From positions 1-64,000 of the forward strand of contig DXBJ01000072.1 of NCBI GenBank assembly GCA_019116585.1: DNA of 64,000 nt, in the 5' to 3' direction. The position numbers were made by a program, and so were the translations under genes. Under the pieces are notes generated by a model. It was not told the DNA's origin and did not search any database. It saw only the letters and a list, made by a program, of their open reading frames with translations. Shown here in pieces: positions 56,897-64,000 of the stretch; position 1 is the first letter of the stretch, and the number at the start of each line of letters is the position of its first letter. The stretch is from Candidatus Faecalibacterium gallistercoris. GTDB taxonomy: Bacteria > Bacillota > Clostridia > Oscillospirales > Ruminococcaceae.

Positions 56897-58873
56897 ATGG
56901 ACTATATCTTTGGCCGGCAGGATTTTGCCGGCGCGGACGCCCAGCAGGAGACCTTCCTGCTGGCGGCCGGCACCGGGGCCTACTGCGCCCTTTCCACCGC
57001 CTTTTCCGCCACCCGGGGGGACCACGCCCTCCTGATGGCCTGCCTGCGGGCCCCCACCGCCCGCTTTGACCTGGTCCACCGCCTGACCGAGACCCTCGCC
57101 GCCGGCAGCGCCAGCATCTGCCTTTCCACCCAGGACAAGGCCGATGGCCCCGACGAGGACGGCTGGCGCCACCTGGTCCTGTTCGACGGGGCGGGCCCCC
57201 GCTGGGTCTACGAGGCCGGGGGCATCCGGGTCACCCGCCGGGTGGCCATGGAGTACGGCGCCAACACGGTGGCCGTCAGCTACACGGTGGAAAACGGCGC
57301 GGCCCAGCCCGCCCTCCTCACCGTCACCCCCTGGCTGCGGTTCGTCCCCAAGGGCCGCCGGATGACCCGGCAGCGCGCCTTTGCCTGGCAGGAGGGCCGG
57401 GTCTCCAGCGGCGGGCTGGACCTGTACTTTGCCCTGGAGGGGGGCCGGGCCGAGGCGCTGCCCCGGACGAGGTACGAGAGCATCCGCTTCCGCCACGACG
57501 CCCCCGACGGCCGGCCCGCCACCGGCCTGTGCGCCGCGGCCGGGCAGTTCCTCTTTGAGACGGCCCCCGGCCAGACCCAGACCTTCGCCGTCGTGTTCGG
57601 CACCCGGCCCGGCCTGCCCCAGGCCGCCGCCGTCCTGGCCGGGCAGGCCGAGCGCCGCCGGGCCCAGGCCGGGGCTGCCGGCCTCCACAGCGAACTGGGC
57701 CGGGCTCTTTCGGCAGCGGCCGACGCCTACATCGTGGACCGGGCCTCCACCGGCGGCAAGACCATCGTGGCCGGCTACCCCTTCTTCACCGACTGGGGCC
57801 GCGACACCATGATCGCCCTGCCCGGCTGCACCCTCTCCACCCGCCGCTACGAGGACGCCCAAAGCATCCTGCGCACCTTTGCCGCCAACGAAAAGGACGG
57901 CCTGCTGCCCAACCTCTTCCCCGACCAGGACGCCCCGCCCCAGTACAACACGGCGGACGCCGCCCTGCTCTTCCTGAACTGCCTGTGGCTCTACCATGCC
58001 CGCACCGGGGACGACGCCTTTGTCCGGGAGGTCTGGCCCTGCGCCGTCCGCATCATCGACTGCTACCGGGCCGGCACACGCCACGGCATTCATAGGGACG
58101 CCGACGGCCTTCTGTGCGCCGGCGAGGGCCTGGACCAGGTGACCTGGATGGACGTGCGGATCGGGACCATCCTGCCCACCCCCCGCCACGGCAAGCCGGT
58201 GGAGATCAACGCCTACTGGTACAACGCCCTGCGGATCATGGCCCGCCTCGCCCCTCTGGCCGGGGCGGACGGCGCGCCCTACGACGCCCTGGCCGACCGG
58301 GCGGGCGAGAGCTTCCGCCGGGCCTTCTGGATGCCGGAGGCCGGGCGGCTGAAGGATGTCATCAGCCCCGAGCCCTCCGCCGCCGACACCCAGCTGCGCT
58401 GCAACCAGATCTGGGCCGTCTCGATGCCCTTCACTCCCCTGACCCAGGAGCAGGCCGCCGGGGTGGTCCGCAGCGTCCGCAGCGCCCTGTGGACCCCCTG
58501 CGGCCTGCGCACCCTCGACCCCGCCGACCCCGACTTCCACCCCGTCTACGGCGGGCCCCAGAAGGTGCGGGACATGGCCTACCATCAGGGTACGGTCTGG
58601 CCCTTCCCTCTGGGGGGCTATTACCTGGCCGAGCTGCGGCTGGGCGGCTTTGACGAGGCCAGCTGCGCCCGGGTCCGCCAGGATCTGGAAGCCCTGACCC
58701 CCGCCCTGCGGGAAGGCTGCCTGGGCCACCTGCCCGAGATCTACGACGGCGGCACGCCGGGGGCCTCCCGCGGGTGCTTTGCCCAGGCCTGGAGCGTGGG
58801 CGAGCTGCTGCGGGTCTGCGAAGCGCTGGAGCGGCCCGAGGCCGCCGGCTTCGAGGGCGGCTGGGCCGGCTGA
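56897..58873 (+). CDS. Amylo-alpha-1,6-glucosidase / glycogen debranching enzyme
   Basis: IVAGYPFFTDWGRDTMIALPGCTLSTRRYEDAQSILRTFA; LDQVTWMDVRIG; AYHQGTVWPFPLGGYYLAEL. Confidence 0.93.
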   Translation: MDYIFGRQDFAGADAQQETFLLAAGTGAYCALSTAFSATRGDHALLMACLRAPTARFDLVHRLTETLAAGSASICLSTQDKADGPDEDGWRHLVLFDGAGPRWVYEAGGIRVTRRVAMEYGANTVAVSYTVENGAAQPALLTVTPWLRFVPKGRRMTRQRAFAWQEGRVSSGGLDLYFALEGGRAEALPRTRYESIRFRHDAPDGRPATGLCAAAGQFLFETAPGQTQTFAVVFGTRPGLPQAAAVLAGQAERRRAQAGAAGLHSELGRALSAAADAYIVDRASTGGKTIVAGYPFFTDWGRDTMIALPGCTLSTRRYEDAQSILRTFAANEKDGLLPNLFPDQDAPPQYNTADAALLFLNCLWLYHARTGDDAFVREVWPCAVRIIDCYRAGTRHGIHRDADGLLCAGEGLDQVTWMDVRIGTILPTPRHGKPVEINAYWYNALRIMARLAPLAGADGAPYDALADRAGESFRRAFWMPEAGRLKDVISPEPSAADTQLRCNQIWAVSMPFTPLTQEQAAGVVRSVRSALWTPCGLRTLDPADPDFHPVYGGPQKVRDMAYHQGTVWPFPLGGYYLAELRLGGFDEASCARVRQDLEALTPALREGCLGHLPEIYDGGTPGASRGCFAQAWSVGELLRVCEALERPEAAGFEGGWAG

Positions 58874-59040
58874 GCCGCCCCCCGAAGAACGGACGCACCG
58901 CCGCCCCCAAGGCCCTCCGGGGGCGGCATCGTGCATTTTAGTCGTTTTTTTGATAGGAAAAGGCGTTTTTCCTATTGATTCCGGGGCGCTTCCATCGTAT
59001 CTTTGTTCCAGAAAAAAGGAACCACAAGGAGGCTTTTTCC

Positions 59041-60756
59041 ATGAATGCAGCTGCGATCTATCACGAAGCCCGCACCCCCCTGTGCTGCGCCCTGGACCCC
59101 GAGACCCTGCAGATCACCCTGCGCACCGGCCAGGAGGTGGACCGGGTGACCCTGATCTACGCCGACCCCTACGAGGCCGGCATTGCCGGCGGCGAAGAAT
59201 CCTGGCAGGGCCGCCGGATGGAGATGCGCCCCGCCGCCCAGCTGGAACACTGCCAGCTGTGGCGGGCCGTCCTCCGGCCCCCTTACCGCCGGCTGCGCTA
59301 CTGCTTTGAGGTAGGCCAGGGCGGAGAGGCCTGGTATTACTACGAGGACGGCCTGCGCAGCAAATTACAGCTTGACAACCGCGTCCAGTGCTTCACCATG
59401 CCCTGGATGAACCCCTCCGACGTCATCGCCCCGCCCGACTGGGTGCGGCAGACCGTCTGGTACCAGATCTTCCCCGACCGGTTCTGCCGCGGGGGCAGCG
59501 GGCGGCCGGGCGGCCTGCCCTGGCGGGACGGCCCCGTCACCAACGCCGACCGCTTTGGCGGCGACCTGGCCGGCATCACCGCCAAACTGCCCTACCTGGC
59601 CAGGCTGGGGGTGAACGGCCTGTATCTCAACCCCCTCTTTGCCTCGGGCAGCATCCACAAGTACGACACCACCGACTACGCCCGGGTGGACCCTGATTTC
59701 GGCTCCGAGGCCGACCTGGAACAGCTGGTCCGCACCGCCCACAGCCTGGGCATCCGGGTCATGCTGGACGCGGTGTTCAACCACTGCGGGCCCGGCTTCG
59801 CCCCCTGGCGGGATGTGGTGGACCACGGACCCAGCTCCCCCTACTGGAACTGGTTCTTCATCCGCCAGTGGCCGTTCCAGGAGGGTGAGACCCGGGACGG
59901 CCGGTACTTCTCCTTCGCCTTCCACGGCGGGATGCCCAAGCTCAACACCAACAACCCCGACGTGCAGGAATACCTCACCGCCCTGTGCGAAAGCTGGGTG
60001 CAGCGGTACGACATCGACGCCATCCGCTTCGACGTGGGCAACGAGATCGCCCACAGCTTCCTGCGGCGGCTGCGGGCCCGCCTCAAGGCCCGGAAGCCCA
60101 GCCTCTACCTGCTGGGCGAGATCTGGCACGACGCCCCCGCCTGGCTGGAAGGGGACGAGTACGACGCCGTCATGCACTACCCCCTGCAAAGCGCCATCCG
60201 CCGCTTTTTCGAGGACAAGGCCCAGCCCGCGGCCGCCTTTGGCTGGGACGTGGGCCGGTGCATGTCGGTCTATGCCCCCCAGGTCAACACGGTCCAGTTC
60301 ACCCTGCTGGACTCCCACGACACCATCCGGCTGCGGAACCGCGTGTCCGGCGAGGCGGAGTACTGGCAGCAGCTGGCCGCCCTTTTCACCCTGCCGGGCA
60401 GCCCCTGCGTCTACTACGGCACCGAGCTGATGCTGGAGGGCGGCCCCGACCCGGACTGCCGCCGCTGTATGCCCTGGGCCCGGCTGGAGGCCGAAGGCCC
60501 CCACCCCGTCCTCTGCCAGCTGATCGCTCTCCGCCGGCAGGAGCCCGCCTTCCAGAGCAGCGAGATCCGGTTCCTGCCCGGGGAGGGGCGGCTGGTCCGC
60601 TACCGCCGGGGCGAGCCCGGGCCGGGCCAGCTGGAGGTCTGCCTCAACGCCGGCCGCCAGCCCGAGGCCGTAGGCCCCGGCGGCGCCGACCTCTTTGCCC
60701 TGGCGTGGGACGGCGAGACCCTGGCCCCCGGCGGCATCCTGATCCGCCGCGTCTGA
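59041..60756 (+). CDS. GH13 neopullulanase/cyclomaltodextrinase-like alpha-glycosidase
   Basis: WYQIFPDRFCRG; LARLGVNGLYLNPLFASGSIHKYDTTDY; DAIRFDVGNEI; TVQFTLLDSHDTIRL. Confidence 0.92.
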   Translation: MNAAAIYHEARTPLCCALDPETLQITLRTGQEVDRVTLIYADPYEAGIAGGEESWQGRRMEMRPAAQLEHCQLWRAVLRPPYRRLRYCFEVGQGGEAWYYYEDGLRSKLQLDNRVQCFTMPWMNPSDVIAPPDWVRQTVWYQIFPDRFCRGGSGRPGGLPWRDGPVTNADRFGGDLAGITAKLPYLARLGVNGLYLNPLFASGSIHKYDTTDYARVDPDFGSEADLEQLVRTAHSLGIRVMLDAVFNHCGPGFAPWRDVVDHGPSSPYWNWFFIRQWPFQEGETRDGRYFSFAFHGGMPKLNTNNPDVQEYLTALCESWVQRYDIDAIRFDVGNEIAHSFLRRLRARLKARKPSLYLLGEIWHDAPAWLEGDEYDAVMHYPLQSAIRRFFEDKAQPAAAFGWDVGRCMSVYAPQVNTVQFTLLDSHDTIRLRNRVSGEAEYWQQLAALFTLPGSPCVYYGTELMLEGGPDPDCRRCMPWARLEAEGPHPVLCQLIALRRQEPAFQSSEIRFLPGEGRLVRYRRGEPGPGQLEVCLNAGRQPEAVGPGGADLFALAWDGETLAPGGILIRRV

Positions 60757-60873
60757 TATCCCGGCCTCCTGCTCCCAGGCAGGCCCAAACCCGGGGACCC
60801 CGGCGCACCATTGCCGGCCGGGGCAGCCCCCTTTCAAGCGCACCCGACGGTGTGCGGAACGAGGTGTATTCTT

Positions 60874-62496
60874 ATGATCGACTTCAACAAACAGGACTGG
60901 TGGAAAGAGGCCGTCATCTACCAGATCTACCCCAAGAGCTTCCAGGACTCCAACGGCGACGGCATCGGCGACCTGCCCGGCATCACATCCCGGCTGGACT
61001 ACCTGCATAAGCTGGGGGTGGACGCCCTCTGGCTGTGCCCGGTGCTGGCCTCCCCCCAGGTGGACAACGGCTACGATGTGTCCGACTACCGGTCCATCGA
61101 CCCCATGTTCGGCTCGATGGAGGACATGCGCACCCTGATCCGGGAGGCCAGGGCCCGGGGCATCGGCATCCTGATGGACCTGGTCCTCAACCACACCAGC
61201 GACCAGCACCGCTGGTTCCAGCAGGCCTGCCAGGGCAGGGACAACCCCTACCACGACTACTACATCTGGCGGGACGGCGCCCCCGGCGCGCTGCCCAACG
61301 ATATGCGGGCGGCCTTCGGCGGGCCGGCCTGGACTTACGTCCCCGCCCTTGGGCAATACTACTTCCATCAGTTTGCGCCCCAGCAGCCCGACCTGAACTG
61401 GGCCAACCCCGCCGTCCGCCAGGAGCTGTACGCCATGATCCGCTTCTGGATGGACCAGGGGGTCGAGGGCTTCCGCCTGGACGTCATCGACCAGATCGCC
61501 AAGGAGCCTGACCGGAAGATCACCGCCAACGGCCCCCGCCTGATGGAGCTGCTGCGGGAGCTGAACCGGGAGACCTGGGGCGGCAAAAACCTGGTGACCG
61601 TGGGCGAGGCCTGGGGCGCGGACATCCCCCGCGCCCGGCAGTACAGCGCCCCCGACGGCAGCGTGTTCAGCATGGTGTTCCAGTTCGAGCAGATGTGCCT
61701 GGACCACGAGGCCGACAAGTGGGTGCCCAAAGCCATGGCCCTGCCCGAGCTGAAGGCCAGCATCGCCCGCTGGCAGCAGGGGCTGCACGGCTGCGGCTGG
61801 AACAGCCTGTTCTGGGACAACCACGACCTGCCCCGGATCGTCAGCCGCTGGGGCGACGACGGCGCCTGCCGGGCCGACTCGGCCAAGGCGCTGGCGGTGG
61901 CGCTGCACGGCCTGCAGGGCACCCCTTACATCTACCAGGGCGAGGAGCTGGGCATGACCAACGCCCCCTACCCGGTGGAGGAGCTGCGGGACCTGGAGAG
62001 CATCAACGCCTACAACGAGATGGTGGAAGGGGGGATGCCCGAATCCGACGCCCTCGCCGCCATCCACCGGATGATGCGGGACAACGCCCGCACCCCCATG
62101 CAGTGGACCGCCGGCCCCCACGCGGGCTTTACCGACGGCGACCCCTGGATGATGGTCAACCCCAACTACACCGAGATCAACGCCGCGGCGGCCCTGGCCG
62201 ACCCGGACTCGGTCTTTTACACCTACCAGAAGCTGATCGCGCTGCGCAAAACCCACCGGGTGTTCGTGGAGGGGGACTTCACCCTGCTGTGCCCCGAGGA
62301 CGAGCAGGTCTTTGCCTATCTGCGCCGGGGCGCAGGCCAGGAGATGCTGGTGGCCGTCAACCTGAGCGGCCGCAGCGCCCCCTTCGCCCTGCCCGAAGCC
62401 TTTGAGGGCCGCGCGCCCCTGCTGGCCACCCAGGGCGCCCCCCTGGCCGGGGCCCTGCGCCCCTGGGAGGCGCTGATCTGCCTGCGCGATCTGTAA
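60874..62496 (+). CDS. GH13 alpha-glucosidase (oligo-1,6-glucosidase-like)
   Basis: WWKEAVIYQIYPKSFQDSNGDGIGDLPGITSRLDYLHKLGVDALWLCPV; EGFRLDVIDQI; LFWDNHDLPRIVSRWG. Confidence 0.94.
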   Translation: MIDFNKQDWWKEAVIYQIYPKSFQDSNGDGIGDLPGITSRLDYLHKLGVDALWLCPVLASPQVDNGYDVSDYRSIDPMFGSMEDMRTLIREARARGIGILMDLVLNHTSDQHRWFQQACQGRDNPYHDYYIWRDGAPGALPNDMRAAFGGPAWTYVPALGQYYFHQFAPQQPDLNWANPAVRQELYAMIRFWMDQGVEGFRLDVIDQIAKEPDRKITANGPRLMELLRELNRETWGGKNLVTVGEAWGADIPRARQYSAPDGSVFSMVFQFEQMCLDHEADKWVPKAMALPELKASIARWQQGLHGCGWNSLFWDNHDLPRIVSRWGDDGACRADSAKALAVALHGLQGTPYIYQGEELGMTNAPYPVEELRDLESINAYNEMVEGGMPESDALAAIHRMMRDNARTPMQWTAGPHAGFTDGDPWMMVNPNYTEINAAAALADPDSVFYTYQKLIALRKTHRVFVEGDFTLLCPEDEQVFAYLRRGAGQEMLVAVNLSGRSAPFALPEAFEGRAPLLATQGAPLAGALRPWEALICLRDL

Positions 62497-62560
62497 AAAC
62501 CTTCGGGCGCGCCGCTGCCCGGCACGCCCCCTGTCACAAGAGAAAAGGAGGTAACTCCCT

Positions 62561-64000
62561 ATGGAAACCAACGAAATCAAGCAGAAGCTGGCGGCGCTCA
62601 CCACCGAGCGCTTTGCCTGCCAGCCCGATGCCTGCACCGACGCCCAGCTCTACCACGCCCTGCTGGCCCTGACCCAGCAGCTGGCCGCCGGCCGGCCCGC
62701 CCCCGCGGGGGAGCGCAAGCTCTACTATTTCTCGGCCGAGTTCCTGATGGGCAAGCTGCTGAGCAACAACCTGCTGGCCCTGGGCCTGTTTGGTCCGGTG
62801 CGGGCGCTGCTGGATGAGATGGGCCGCTCTCTGGCCGCCCTGGAGGAGTACGAGCCGGAGCCCTCGCTGGGCAACGGCGGCCTGGGCCGCCTGGCCGCCT
62901 GTTTCCTGGATTCCATCGCTGCGCTGGACCTGCCCGGCGACGGCGTGGGCCTGAACTACCATTACGGCCTGTTCCACCAGAAATTTGTGGACCGCCGCCA
63001 GCAGGAGCAGCCCGACCCCTGGATCGAGCCCGAAAGCTGGCTGCTGCCCACCGGCAAGACCTATACCGTCCCCTTCGGCGGTTTTGCGCTGGATGCGGTG
63101 CTCTATGACATCGCCGTCCCCGGGGCCCACAGCGAGGTGGCCAACCGGCTGCACCTCTTTGACGTGGCCGACCCGGCCCAGCCCCCCGCCCACGGCATCG
63201 ACTTTGACAAGCGGGACATCCCCCACTGCCTGACCTCCTTCCTCTACCCCGACGACAGCGACCGGGACGGCCAGCTGCTGCGGGTCTACCAGCAGTACTT
63301 CATGGTGTCGGCGGGCGCCCAGCTGATCCTGGACGAGCTGGCCGCCCGCGGCTTCGGGCCTGACGCCCTCAGCGAGCATGTGGCCATCCAGATCAACGAC
63401 ACCCACCCCTCCATGGTCATCCCCGAGCTGATCCGCCTGCTGACCGAGAAGGGCCTGACCTTCGACGCCGCAGTGGAACAGGTGGAAAAGACCTGCGCCT
63501 ACACCAACCACACCATCCTGGCCGAGGCCCTGGAAAAGTGGCCCCTGGACTATATCCAGACGGTGGCCCCCCAGATCGTGCCCATCATCCAGGAGCTGGA
63601 CCGCCGGGCCCGCCAGCGCAGCGGCGACGGCCGGGTGGCCATCCTGGACGAGGGGGGCCGGGTGCACATGGCCCACATGGACATCCACTACGGCCACTCG
63701 GTGAACGGCGTGGCCGCCCTGCACACCGACATCCTCAAGACCAGCGAGCTGAAGCCCTTCTACGACCTGTACCCGGAAAAGTTCAACAACAAGACCAACG
63801 GCGTCACCTTCCGCCGCTGGCTGGAAGCCTGCGACCCCGCCCTGTCCCACTGGATCACCCAGCGGATCGGGGACGGCTGGACCCGGGACGCCGCCCGGCT
63901 GGAGCAGCTGCTGCCCTTTGCCGACGACCCGGAGAGCCTCGCCAGCCTGCTGGAGGTCAAGCAGCACAACAAGCGCAAGCTGCAGGCCCTGCTGCGCCAG
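62561..64000 (+). CDS. glgP: Glycogen/starch/alpha-glucan phosphorylase (3' truncated by window edge; missing from the ORF track)
   Basis: ATG 62561 after AAAGGAGG; METNEIKQKLAALTTERF...KLYYFSAEFLMGKLLSNNLLALGL...PSLGNGGLGRLAACFLDSIAALDLPGDGVGLNYHYGLFHQKF; open to the window end. Confidence 0.95.
   Translation, partial: METNEIKQKLAALTTERFACQPDACTDAQLYHALLALTQQLAAGRPAPAGERKLYYFSAEFLMGKLLSNNLLALGLFGPVRALLDEMGRSLAALEEYEPEPSLGNGGLGRLAACFLDSIAALDLPGDGVGLNYHYGLFHQKFVDRRQQEQPDPWIEPESWLLPTGKTYTVPFGGFALDAVLYDIAVPGAHSEVANRLHLFDVADPAQPPAHGIDFDKRDIPHCLTSFLYPDDSDRDGQLLRVYQQYFMVSAGAQLILDELAARGFGPDALSEHVAIQINDTHPSMVIPELIRLLTEKGLTFDAAVEQVEKTCAYTNHTILAEALEKWPLDYIQTVAPQIVPIIQELDRRARQRSGDGRVAILDEGGRVHMAHMDIHYGHSVNGVAALHTDILKTSELKPFYDLYPEKFNNKTNGVTFRRWLEACDPALSHWITQRIGDGWTRDAARLEQLLPFADDPESLASLLEVKQHNKRKLQALLRQ

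Noticed and set aside
56882-58936. 684-aa - strand ORF
   Set aside because: Shadow of the debranching enzyme gene; no recognisable motifs
59365-62637. 1090-aa - strand ORF antisense to the GH13 genes
   Set aside because: Low-complexity Gly/Val/His/Gln composition mirrors sense coding; sense strand carries complete GH13 motifs
62534-63967. 477-aa - strand ORF at window end
   Set aside because: Shadow of glgP, which is open on the + strand to the window edge

Overview
The window looks like chromosomal DNA from a high-GC Firmicute, probably Ruminococcaceae/Oscillospiraceae (Faecalibacterium/Gemmiger-like); the lineage is inferred from gene content and composition only. Positions 1 to about 6070 are the right-hand part of a lower-GC integrated mobile element. 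It carries a YqaJ-type exonuclease, a 4-Cys companion protein, an XRE regulator, an extremely lysine-rich small protein, a P-loop ATPase, an excisionase-like HTH protein and a tyrosine recombinase, and it abuts an initiator tRNA-fMet gene. The rest is mostly core metabolism: an ECF sigma/DUF4349 pair, rsmA, a ctp/M23/ftsX/ftsE cell-envelope cluster, a purine operon (purE-F-M-N-O-AICARFT-D-L-B), ybaK, an aroF-type DAHP synthase, an ilvB-N-C-D operon behind a T-box leader, deoB, pyk, luxS, a RelE/Phd-type toxin-antitoxin pair, and a LacI-regulated maltodextrin/alpha-glucan locus (ABC transporter, GH13 enzymes, debranching enzyme, and a glycogen phosphorylase running off the right edge). The least explained items are: the Lys-rich protein/ATPase pair in the mobile element; a long structured leader with an intrinsic terminator upstream of purE; a 30-aa hydrophobic peptide gene divergent from an XRE regulator with a palindrome centred on its -35 box; the archaeal-type PurO plus stand-alone AICAR transformylase; and three perfect 14-15 bp tandem duplications in promoter/5'UTR positions. 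All family calls come from reading translated motifs. No database search was run.
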